Below are positions 54,953 through 64,000 of a stretch of 64,000 bases of DNA, piece after piece (the first letter of the stretch is position 1; each line of letters begins with the position of its first letter). The DNA is taken from NCBI GenBank assembly GCA_963971285.1, contig OZ020248.1, positions 9,858,001-9,922,000 of the forward strand, given 5' to 3'. The notes under the pieces were generated by a model. That model had not been told where the DNA came from. It ran no database searches and saw nothing but the letters and a program-made list of their open reading frames with translations. A program made the position numbers and the translations under genes. Origin of the DNA: Astropecten irregularis. Its lineage: Eukaryota > Echinodermata > Asteroidea > Paxillosida > Astropectinidae.

Positions 54953-57900
54953 CGGAGTACGAGAACAGTGTGAACTGTGACCAGTTGAGAGAAAGAGGGT
55001 GTTCCGACGCCCAGTTGATCAGTACCGAGAGAAGACAGAAAGCGGACGGGTTCACCGGCGATGAATCACCCACGATTCGCACCGATGGCTCGGCGGTGGA
55101 GCCTCGGCGGCGTCTGTGCTCGGTGTGCGAGGGGCAGGCCACCGGATACCACTACGGCGTCCCGTCTTGCGAGGCGTGCAAGGCATTCTTCAAGAGAACC
55201 GTCCAAAGTAAGTTGGAATTTGGGACAATTGCTGGTTTGTTTTGAAGTTTGAGTTCATACAATTAATCTACTCTAAAAGCGACCCTTTCTAATGCTGAAA
55301 ACCGTGTTCCACTAAATATTTGAAATAAGCAACGTAGGCCTCCCATAGGCCTACTCAAGTTATCATTGGAGAGTTATCAAAATAATTATAAATAAAACAC
55401 AATATTACGAAGAGCAGAAAAAAGACCAGTAAAAGACACGAGATAAAAGGTCAATGAAGACGGTTTATAAATATTCAAAGGAATGAAAGTGGAAATCCAC
55501 GATTTTAAAAGACCATGTGTGTGTATAGTGATGTCCTGGCTTGAGCATAGATGAGGTTAGTTGTAGAGAACTAAAGCAAGAGCAAAACGGTATGGGGAGG
55601 GGGGGGGGGGGGGGGGTCACCAACCTCACCGTAATCGTAGGACTTATGTAGCCCCACGTAGAATTAAGTCAAAGGATACGACGGTTTATCCTTCGTTTCT
55701 CGAGTTACGATCAATCGTAGGGCTTCTATTTTAAACCATTGAAAGGTGAACAAAGAATTGACTGGAGCAGGATCCGAACTAGCGACCTCCTGAAAACTGT
55801 ACAGGGGCTCCACCAACTGAGCTATCCAGCCCTATCAGGAGGTCGCTGGTTCGAATCCCTCTCCAGTCAATTTTTATTTGTTCACCTTTCAATGACTAAA
55901 ACATTCAGTCAGCTTCCCTTGTGGTATAATGATGATTGGATTAAATCAAACTCCTCTTGTGTTATAATAATCATCATTGATGCAGTGTTCCGGCGTCTCC
56001 CTGCAGGAAACCTGAGCTACACCTGTACCGAGGACGGCAAGTGCGAGGTATTTCACGGCAAGAGACGGACGTGTCAGTCATGTCGCTACGACAAGTGCAT
56101 CGCCGTGGGTATGATGATAAACGGTAAGAGCTTCAGTTTATATCAGGCCCACGAGATTGATAACTTGGTGTCCTGATGAGGTATCCTGATAAGGACTAGA
56201 GCAGGCTAGTCGAAACGTTGAGACCTTACGAGAAGTGCCAACGAAATAGAAGTGCGAAAGTACGAACGATTCTTACATGGTGTTTCCGCAAACCGATCCC
56301 CATAACTTGCTGTGTTCTTGGGGGAATGATTTGGAGGGTTTGGCTCCGAACTTCCTAGATTATAGAAATAAACTCCTCTTTAAATTATTCCTATCGATTC
56401 CGTTTTTCAAGCCCTCCAATAATCCATTACAATTTCGAAGAAATGTTTCGCATTATACCATCTACACCGGACAAAACCACTTCCAGTGTAGCACTGTAGC
56501 TTACGGGTGCACCACACTAAATAGCTCAAAAATCAATGCGCCGAGCTGCTTATCATAATGAGTGTACCCTCAAATGTTATTTAAATATGCAATTTGGGGG
56601 GTCGTGCAATTAATATATTGTGTAATTTTGACTGGTTATGACAACCTGGGGGTTCAGTGCTTCAGCTTGTTGTGGAGACTTGAGATATTTTGGTTTAAAA
56701 TCTGGTCCTACATTGTCTTGAACGTGGAGGGTTGCTTCATGAAAACTCGTAGCAAGTCGGTTACGGAAAAAGCACATTTCGGGGGTGTTTTTTTCTTGGG
56801 GCAATTAGCAAAAAATCCAATCGGTTACCCATCCAAAAAGTGAAAAGAATTGGATAGATGAGAGTTCACACTACCATTTACACTATTGCACCAACAACTG
56901 AGAAACTTCTGGATGGGGTTTTTTGAACTGTGAAGTTGAGGGATTTTACACTAAGGTCAATGGGACACTATTTAGTGTGGTGCACCCTTACGTACATGAC
57001 GTATATTTGAGTAGGGCGCCCTCTGTCAGCGGCAAGAAGAAGACGGCTTATTGTGGCTGGCCTATACCAGAGGGCGTATCTTGTGAGATACATGGCCCTC
57101 TATCAAATTCCTCGGCTTGGTTTTTGGCCCCGCTCCCTTTGGCTCACATCCATTCTTCCATTCTATTCTTAATCCCGGTATCAAATTTTAGATGTCTCAG
57201 TACGATTTTGAAGTAGGAAGTCCATTATTTTATAAAACTTAGGAAAATTGAGCTTTTTTGTGGATCTGTCTTTTCAGTTTTGAATGACAAAAACGAACGA
57301 AAATTTTTGGAGTCTAAGCCATGGTCGTCATAGGCCACAGCTGTGCGTTGTGTTTTAGTTGTCTCATCAACGTTTCGCGTGCTAAGATGGCGCCGTGATA
57401 ACGTCAGAACATCAGGTCTTTTCCAATTTGCCAAATAATAGTCTTGTGTGTTGGGTGATGTGGCCTATACGGTGGTCTGGCGTGTCGAACTCAAGATCTT
57501 GTGGTCAATCTACAGATTGTGGGTTCGAATCCAGCGCGATGGGCTAGTGGTGTTTGCGTCCTTGGGCAAGACGCTTTGTCACACAGGTGTAAATAGGCAC
57601 CTGTACAGGTAGAGGTGGCTTTGTGGTTTGATTAGCCTCTGTACGCCCTACGGTAGCCTGGGCTGTATGCTCCCCAGAGAGTTGTGATGGCTGAGGAGTG
57701 GCCCAATGACCAGGGATAATAATAATGTGCAGCGCTTTGATCTTCTTGGAAAGACGCTTTATACAAATGCTCGATATTATTGTTACGTGTATCATTATCA
57801 TTATATGAATATCGTTGGATACCCACAGGTGTTCGACTGAACAGAAGCAAAGGAGGACGTCAAGCGTACAGACGGAGACCAGATGAGCGAGATTTCATCT

Positions 57901-60900
57901 CCAAAACAACGAGGAAGAAGCAGGCGACAAATAGCCGCTGTAAGCAAATCCAGATCACAGAATTGAATTTGACGACAGCCATATGATAATGAATTATGAC
58001 GACGGGTGACAGAGGCGACAACAACGGTGACAACATAATGACGGTGACATTGACGATTGACGTGGTATACCGATCTTGACGATGACTTGCCACAGGCCTA
58101 GGTGGTCTGTTTTGTTTAAAGGTATAATACATGATTGGTAAAGGTGACAGAACAGCACGCACACATTGTCTGATCCAGAATGTACATGAAAATGTGAGCT
58201 CAATCGGACATCTGAGTCTGAGTCTGAAAGACCGACTAAATTTTTCTTATAAAACACAAAGTATAGTTTTGATCCTACCCCGAGATCAAAACTGTTTTTA
58301 TTTCTGGATAAATACACCATTTGAGGCAGACACATTTTAACGGTATGATTATTATTTATTTCTGGTAATGAAACCAAGGATCCCCCAAAAGCGCCTAGGC
58401 ACTGTAGCTCGAAAGCCTGATGAAACCTTTTATGGAAAGATGATGAGAAGAAAATACAATTTTAGAGGTGGGAGGAAAACCCCAGAGTAATATTCTGGGT
58501 AAAACCCACATAATCAGGCAGGGACTGAAAAGCCAATCTAAAAAGCTTGTGAACCGATCCAGACTTGAAGCCGGTCCACAGAAGTGAAAAGAAAGGAAAG
58601 AACCGCTGCGCCAACCTGACTTCTACCAGCACCATCTTCATATCCTGAAAGTAATACGTAAATCTGTGTTTGGGTATGTTTAATACCAGTCTTGTACTGT
58701 ACCTTTAACATCGAAGAAGCGACCCATTGGGATGATCAGCTGCAGGTATTGGTCTCTCGAGCCTGATTGCAATGGGAGACTTTTGGAGAGTCGGTCTTGA
58801 GTCAACAGCGCACGCGCAATCCATGCTTGCGCAATTGTGAGCATGCGCGCGTGGTATTGCGCGTGCGTGCGCGTGCGCTGTTGACTCAAGACCGACTCTC
58901 CAAAAGTCTCCCATTACAATACCATTTTGCAGCCGTCGCAGACTTCTGCCAGCGGCTTCTGGAGATCGAGCCCAGCATGCTGAAGATGACCCTGCCGGAC
59001 GGAGACTGGGGCACCGGGGCACCGCGTCCCGGCAGGACGCCGATGCAGAAGATCTGGATGGAGCTGATGGCCGAGGTTGCTGACCGAGCCCTGACCACCA
59101 CCGTCCAGTGGGCCAAAAAGATTCCAGGTGAGTGTCATTTTACATGACGGTCAGCGGGTCACCTATATTGACCTCATTCAAGATGTTTCCATCCTACATT
59201 AATTTGAAGCAGTGCAATCAAACCGAGGCTTGGGTTCAAAATAGTCTGGTACCCGTTTTCTCTTAAGAATTGGTGTTACCTTTTCCAACGGGTACACAGA
59301 AAGGTGACAAGATGGATGCGCCGTCAATAAGGCATATTGCCATGCCCGATGTAGACGTCAGCATGTACACACCGTGTCTCTTGTTTACGAACATTTTTAG
59401 CACTTACACGCATTCGTACGGGAAGTCATAAGTCATTACGAAGTTGTCCACTTCCATGTGATCTTCGTAAAAAGCAAAAGCATCTCAGTGCTATATAACA
59501 AAATAAATCGTGTCGAAGGACTTGCAGCAAATAGACTTTTAGCGCTCAGTAAATAATATTTATAGCAGTTTTGTGGAATTGGGCAGATTCTGAAATTCTA
59601 CCCGTGAATTGATTGATATCCCAGGCTTCGACAAGCTGTGCCTGAACGACCAGATGGCCCTCCTCTGCAACTCCTGGATGGAGATCCTCTTAGCCAACGT
59701 GATCTACCGCTCGTCCCAGCTGCCCCAGAGCGAGACCTGCTCCATGATCCAGTTCGCCGACGGATTCATCATGACCAAGGAGATGGCTAAGGGCACGGAG
59801 AGGGGCCCGCTCATCTTCAACCAGATCGCTAACGTCGTGGACAGACTGCGAGAGCTGCATGTCAGCAAGGGCATCATGGTGATTGTCAAGGCCATTATAC
59901 TCTTCAACTCCGGTGAGCTATATACATACCGATCGCGACTTAATGCTACCATTCCACACAGTCTACGAATCCCACGAAATACCACGAATTGATAAATGCT
60001 AGCGTTCGTATTAATCAGTTCTTGAAGCTCTAAACTATTTCATATGAATTCGTATTCAGTTCTTGTAATTCCTGAGCAAATCGGGAATTCGCTCTGGCGA
60101 AAGTTTTGAACTGTTCCAAGTTTTGGCCACGTATTCCCGATTGAAAGAAATCGCAGTTAAGTCGTAATAAAATCGTCGGGCATTCTTAGACATCGTAGCT
60201 GAATTGTGGTTAATTCGTATAAAGCAGTCATGTGTATTCTTACCTCTCATTCGTGGATTCGTGAAATCGCGTCTTGATCACGAATCATATACGAATCACA
60301 CGCAGTGGCGTCACCAGCCTTTTGAGTCTGGGGGGGGGGGGGGGGGGGCACAAGGGGGGCACTAGCAATTGTTTTTTTTTTTTCACCAACCCAAATCTCA
60401 AATGGGGGGGGGGGGGGGGGCACGAGGTTTTCCAGGGGGGGGGGGGGGGGGGGTACGTGCCACCCCTGGCCCCCCTTGGCGACGCCACTGATCACACGAA
60501 TACACATTACACACCAGAGCAGGTGTAAAGCAAATCTAGTTGATGCATCCGCCATTTTCTTAGCTGATTCGTATCTGATCTTTGACGTTTGTACAAATCT
60601 TCGTAATTGAATATTGTAAATCGTAGTAGATCCCAGACATAAAACCCGAATAGAACCGAATCCTCACGAATCCTAAGAATTGATCAATTCGTGGCAATTC
60701 GTGAGTTAAGTAGCCTGTGTGGAAAGGGGGCATTAATGCAACTATTCACTCTGAACTATGAACTCTGACTATTTGGACCGAGCAGGACTCGAACTTGTAT
60801 CTTCGTAGTGTTTTATTTGTTTATACAGTAAATAATGATTTCGAATTTGAAAGAAATAGAAATACGAATGTGGAATATTAATTTTTGTTGTTGAAATCTT

Positions 60901-61345
60901 GACACAAGGTCCGTCATTGGCCAATCGACTCACCTTGCAGTCTCCTGACGTGGTGCACGACCTGCAGACGACGGCCTACGATTCCCTGCACTGCCGCATC
61001 CACCAGGAGCACCCGGGCGACTACCGACTGGTCTACCGTCTGCTGATGGTCCTGCCTCTCATCAAGGACGTGGCCGTCACCGTGGCCACCATCGTATGGA
61101 TCGAATTCAAACAGGAGCAGGTCTTCATGCAGCAGCTTCTCAGCGAGGTGGTGCGACCCATCCTGCAGACCAAGATGGGACAGGTGGCCGTGACCCAGGG
61201 AGGTGATGCACCGGGCACGGAGGCTGCAGGCGGCGGGGTGGTGGATCGGGCTAGCGAAGGGGCCACCCTCGAGCAAAACCTTAAGGGAGGGCCAAGCTTC
61301 TACGAGGAAGAAAGAGAGAAAGTATGCTCATCATCATCGAATTAG
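54934..61345 (+). CDS. NR3-type (ERR-like) nuclear receptor B
   Basis: There are six coding exons: 54934-55207, 56007-56123, 57829-57939, 58933-59127, 59625-59912 and 60909-61345 (TAG). They sum to 1,422 bases, 473 aa, all introns phase 1 at the same places as receptor A. The A/B region is short (about 60 aa). The DNA-binding domain is intact with P-box CEACKA and [11 protein letters not shown] extension. By eye, 48 of 71 domain positions equal receptor A. The ligand-binding domain has [20 protein letters not shown] and helix 12 [10 protein letters not shown]. At the helix-3 position where ER/ERR have glutamate it has alanine (VADRAL), while the helix-5 arginine (VIYR) stays. A Gly/Pro-rich insert ([13 protein letters not shown]) sits between helix 1 and helix 3. 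The C-terminal tail after helix 12 is long, about 60 aa. It is a tandem paralogue of A; ligand unknown. Confidence 0.92.
55735..55905. mobile_element. tRNA-like foldback element in receptor B intron 1
   Basis: ATTGAAAGGTGAACAAAG at left is inverted at right (TTGTTCACCTTTCAAT). Two box B-like words (GATCCGAACTAGCG and GCTGGTTCGAATCCC) face each other, with GGCTGGATAGCTCAGTTGG on - between them. It is the most symmetric copy. Confidence 0.75.
56165..56290 (+). mobile_element. Penelope-type terminal repeat fragment
   Basis: GGACTAGAGCAGGCTAGTCG and GAAACGTTGAGACC, then GAAGTGCGAAAGTACGAACG and GGTGTTTCCGCAAACC, match 17436-17517 and the foldback arm. The hammerhead block reads CTGATAAG instead of CTGATGAG. 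It starts about 45 bases after the exon 2 donor of receptor B. Confidence 0.6.
56300..57450. other. Receptor B intron 2, nothing recognised
   Basis: Apart from the flanking repeats, no family was assigned. The 90-97 codon open frames show no known motif. Confidence 0.4.
57455..57785 (+). mobile_element. tRNA-derived SINE, family 2, most complete copy
   Basis: GATGTGGCCTATACGGTGG (box A-like), GTGGGTTCGAATCCAGC (box B), CCTTGGGCAAGACGCTTTGT, GACCAGGGATAATAATAATG, and a 3' end AGACGCTTTATACAAATGC with ATTATTGTTA. The end lies about 45 bases before the exon 3 acceptor of receptor B. Confidence 0.75.
58118..58709. mobile_element. MITE family B copy interrupted by a SINE
   Basis: Left part 58118-58344 (TTAAAGGTATAATACATGATT to TTTTAACGGTATG). 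The right part 58622-58709 resumes with TCTACCAGCACCATCTTCAT and ends at GTACTGTACCTTTAA. Receptor B intron 3. Confidence 0.75.
58345..58622 (-). mobile_element. tRNA-derived SINE, family 1, inside a MITE
   Basis: It shares TTTATTTCTGGTAATGAAAC, GCGCCTAGGCACTGT and CGCCAACCTGAC with the copy at 23931-24240, in the same orientation (head at high coordinates). The box B part is more eroded here. Confidence 0.7.
58766..58920. mobile_element. Palindromic element family P at a splice acceptor
   Basis: ATTGCAATGGGAGACTTTTG at left pairs, with one mismatch, with CAAAAGTCTCCCATTACAAT at right. The arms are nearly perfect (GAGAGTCGGTCTTGAGTCAA against TTGACTCAAGACCGACTCTC). Only 12 bases separate its right end from receptor B exon 4. 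Confidence 0.8.
59205..59330. repeat. Interspersed repeat, inverted copy of 5441-5570
   Basis: GCAATCAAACCGAGGCTTGG, TTCAAAATAGTCTGGTACCC and GGTGACAAGATGGATGC are the reverse complement of the segment near 5441-5570. Confidence 0.55.
60303..60492. mobile_element. Foldback element with CAGTGGCGTC ends and long G-runs
   Basis: CAGTGGCGTCACCAGCC at left and CTTGGCGACGCCACTG at right. Between are three runs of about 15-20 G and the complementary-type GGCCCCCC tract. Receptor B intron 5. Confidence 0.65.
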
Positions 61346-61589
61346 ATGCCAAAATGACAGCTCCTTTGTTTGCCAATATTCTTAAAATGCCACTGCTGCC
61401 GCACGATATTTCAAAGCTAAGGGTTGTAAATAACTTGCTCATCTGTGGAGAATGTTTCAAGAAAGTTCACGAAACAAGAATATTCCTCTCAGTACTTAGA
61501 ATACCAGCAGTTTTTATTTAGAATCTAGACAAATTTGTAAAAATACTTCTCAGTAGTTATTATAATCTGCGCAGACTTGTATGCGAGTC

Positions 61590-61700
61590 ATGATCTCTGG
61601 AGCCCGAGTCCGAGTAGTCCCGAGTCATCTAGGTAAAGTCCGAGTCCGAGTCAAGAGTCACAAAGGTCGAGTCTCAAGTCCGCGTCCAAGTCACCTTACA
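61590..61700. repeat. GAGTC-type degenerate tandem repeat
   Basis: Repeated GAGTCCGAGT, GAGTCAAGAGTC, AAGTCC words, similar to sequence in MGRN1 intron 13. Lies in the receptor B 3' UTR or flank. Confidence 0.55.
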
Positions 61701-61794
61701 ATGTAATACTGTACTGCAAATATATTTCCCAATTGGCGACATGTTTTCCTCGAATCGCATTAACTAGAAATAGGTCTACACGCATAGTATGTCA

Positions 61795-61800
61795 AATAAA
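61795..61800 (+). terminator. Candidate receptor B polyadenylation signal
   Basis: An AATAAA about 450 bases downstream of the receptor B stop codon. Only the word itself supports it. Confidence 0.35.
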
Positions 61801-61892
61801 ACAGTTCAGTTGATCAACTGAGGTACTTATGATTAAACTTGTATTTGTGTTGAACCTGATTTTATAAGACGTTTCCACGAAACCATGAACCA

Positions 61893-62012
61893 CACACAGG
61901 CTTCGGCTTACGTATAGCTACCATCAATCATACACAGGCTTCATACGTATAGCTACAATCAATCACACACAGGCTTCATACGTATAGCTATCATCAATCA
62001 CACACAGGCTTC
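61893..62012. repeat. 33-bp tandem repeat, about 3.5 copies
   Basis: Unit CACACAGGCTTCATACGTAT plus AGCTAYCATCAAT, head to tail. A looser inverted echo (TGTGTGGTGG, GTGAAGCCAG) follows at about 62015-62100. Confidence 0.75.
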
Positions 62013-62109
62013 AAGTGGTTGATGGTAACGTTATGATTAGCTTGTGTGGTGGTATAACCTGTGTGATTTGGTGGTGGTTGTGAAGCCAGTGTGTGGTGGA
62101 TGCTAGCAT

Positions 62110-64000
62110 ACCGACTGACTACATTTGTACAGCTCGATCCCGTTAACCACCACAAACTTCCATATACTGTACCCCTAAAACACAGCAAATGGACTGGCAC
62201 CAGATTAAAAAATACCCCTCCCCTCCAGGCACGGACAGGTCGGAAGCACTGAGTAAACACGTATAACTTCAAAGCAAATGCCCCCCATTTTCATCTGACA
62301 TGGTCCCGCCCACCATTTACGTCGTCAATCCATACCTGGCCACGAAACAAAAATCCTTGAGGGCGGTATATTCATACACAAAAGGTACAATAGGTCAAAC
62401 TCGTTAGAAGATGCGAAGATTTTGGCATTCGGTGCTTGTTGAATGGGAAGCCATGCAACTGAACGGCCAGACACGACAGCCGAGGCCACGGCTTTTGTTA
62501 CTGACTTGTTTTGCTGCTTTTAAAGCCAGTTACACTGAAAAATGTTTTCAAACATCTACTTGCGACCGGTGAGGAAAAATAAACAATGCTATCTTATATG
62601 CCAATTGTTGTGGAAAGTTGCGCATTAAGTGCTCATGTTTACATGTGCCTGCTATGGTGAATATGCAAAATACAAGCTTTTATGTGGTGTCATTTTAATC
62701 AACCTCACAACTAGCTTTTGAGTGTATTTTCACTGGATTTTAGTTTGTGAATGGAAATTGGAAATTCCAAGGCTGTTTCTACGTGCACTCACAAGCACTG
62801 AGCTCAGTGCTCATCCATCCAAGTCGGTGAAGGGCAAGCCTAATTTGCATATCATATAGTCTACACTAGTAAAACAAGTGTGACTTGTCTGTTACTAAAC
62901 AATCTCAATGTCATTCTTGTTTATATTCAAATCACAAGGAACAATTTAAACATTAAATGTATAGTTTCATACTAGTTTTGATGAAACTACAATTGACTGA
63001 GTGAGGTATCATTTTTAATGATGATTTGAACAAAATTCAGCTTGTCGGCACGCACCGCACTGTGGAGGTCGTCATAAGTAAATGGAACGTGAATGAGATG
63101 ATTTTTCTGTTTAATATTTCATGTACTTAATCTAGTTCTACCATACATAATTATTACAAAACTGAACCGGCCATCCCTGACTTGCTGAAAGAAGTGTCTG
63201 CAGAACTATATTGTGGCCTAGTATAGCAGTACGCCCTGCTACAATACTTGCAAACTCCTGCACCACGCCACCACTTCCACCTACGAAACAATTTTGAGTA
63301 GACTGAACTAACACGACACAATTGTGATTCATTTGACAAATTGTAGCAAAACATATCCGCAAAGATAATTGATTTAAACATTATTTTGTTTAAGTTTTAC
63401 AATGTCAATAAATTATTGTTTATTTTGTTAATGGAAATTAACAGTTTTGTTCGATGGATCTCATTTGAAATGCCAAAGTCAACCTAAGTTCCGTTACACT
63501 GCAGCTGCTATGACCGAGTGTCATTCATGTAAATTTACAATCAAATAGGTACACGAATCCGTCATTTCATGCCCCTGGTTTGTATGACCCAGGTTTTGAA
63601 TTTCATGTTGTGGAGTGAGCTGCAATAATCTGCAGGGTTAACACCGACTATACTACGGGGCCACTCATTCGCCGGAGTGGTGTACCCTGCGGCGTGCCGG
63701 GTTCACCGGCGCACGACCCCGGGGGATTTGCTCGGAGAACCGCGCCATTACTTCCCGGACCCTATATCTGTCTAGTTGTTTGAAATTTATTAGGGGGTTA
63801 TTCGTTCCGTTAACATATTTTGTGTTGTTGTTGCGTCCTGATTTGTATTATTGTTTGTTGCCTTGTAGTGAGGGTTTGAAGTTTGAGTAGGGAAAGGGGT
63901 GGGGTGGGTTGGTGGTGGTAGGATGTGGTGGGCAGAGGGTAGGGCGCTAGGGCTGGAAATAATTCAGTTTCCGATTATTGATTGAAACACACTAGCATTT
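62110..64000. other. Downstream region, no gene recognised
   Basis: AT-rich except for a GC-rich patch at about 63640-63760. Short open frames only. No tRNA, rRNA or known repeat family was identified. Confidence 0.4.

Noticed and set aside
56277-57216. Open frames of 90-97 codons in receptor B intron 2
   Set aside because: No family motif, no start context, and no support for splicing. Length is within chance for this composition and includes repeat sequence.
60247-60555. Proline- or glycine-rich open frames
   Set aside because: They are translations of the poly-G tracts in the CAGTGGCGTC foldback element.
44043-61345. Calling both receptors simply ERR
   Set aside because: The P-box fits ERR, but the second zinc module and the helix-3 Glu position diverge. 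I kept an ERR-like NR3 call without a symbol.
63640-63760. GC-rich patch as a possible first exon
   Set aside because: No open frame with recognisable motif and no clear donor site. It may be a repeat end or the edge of an unseen gene.

Overview
The window is eukaryotic nuclear DNA. Genes are split by GT-AG introns, intergenic DNA is AT-rich, and short interspersed repeats are everywhere. Gene content (one MGRN1/RNF157 homologue, one UBALD homologue, TMEM220, and NR3-type nuclear receptors with an ERR-style P-box) and abundant AGGCCTA-type words suggest an invertebrate deuterostome, most likely an echinoderm or a related marine animal. The species is inferred, not proven.

Layout. 1-11.2 kb holds no gene I can support, only repeats. 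At 11,400-12,289 (-) is a three-exon UBALD gene. About 1.7 kb away, head to head, the 14-exon MGRN1/RNF157 RING E3 ligase gene runs from 13,989 to 27,072 (+). I rebuilt it exon by exon, with frame continuous across every junction. 27-36 kb is a repeat-rich gap. TMEM220 (five exons) lies at 35,976-39,055 (-), tail to tail with MGRN1. After another repeat-rich gap come two tandem paralogous nuclear receptors on +, at 44,043-51,569 and 54,934-61,345. Both have six coding exons, and all five introns of both are phase 1. The last 2.6 kb shows tandem repeats but no recognised gene.

Biology. UBALD and MGRN1 lie next to each other, as I recall they also do in vertebrates (UBALD1/MGRN1 and UBALD2/RNF157), so the divergent pair looks ancient. 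The two receptors keep an NR3 DNA-binding domain (CEACKA P-box, KGGRQ extension) and an AF-2 helix. By eye both lack the helix-3 glutamate used by oestrogen and oestrogen-related receptors, while keeping the partner arginine. They may be a divergent NR3 lineage rather than plain ERR.

Mobile DNA is the other main content: several TTAA-flanked MITE families, palindromic foldback elements, tRNA-derived SINEs (some as inverted tRNA-like dimers), a 5'-truncated non-LTR retrotransposon with an open reverse transcriptase frame, and Penelope-like foldbacks carrying a hammerhead-ribozyme-like core. Several insertions sit very close to splice sites. Repeat boundaries were read by eye and may be off by a few bases to tens of bases.
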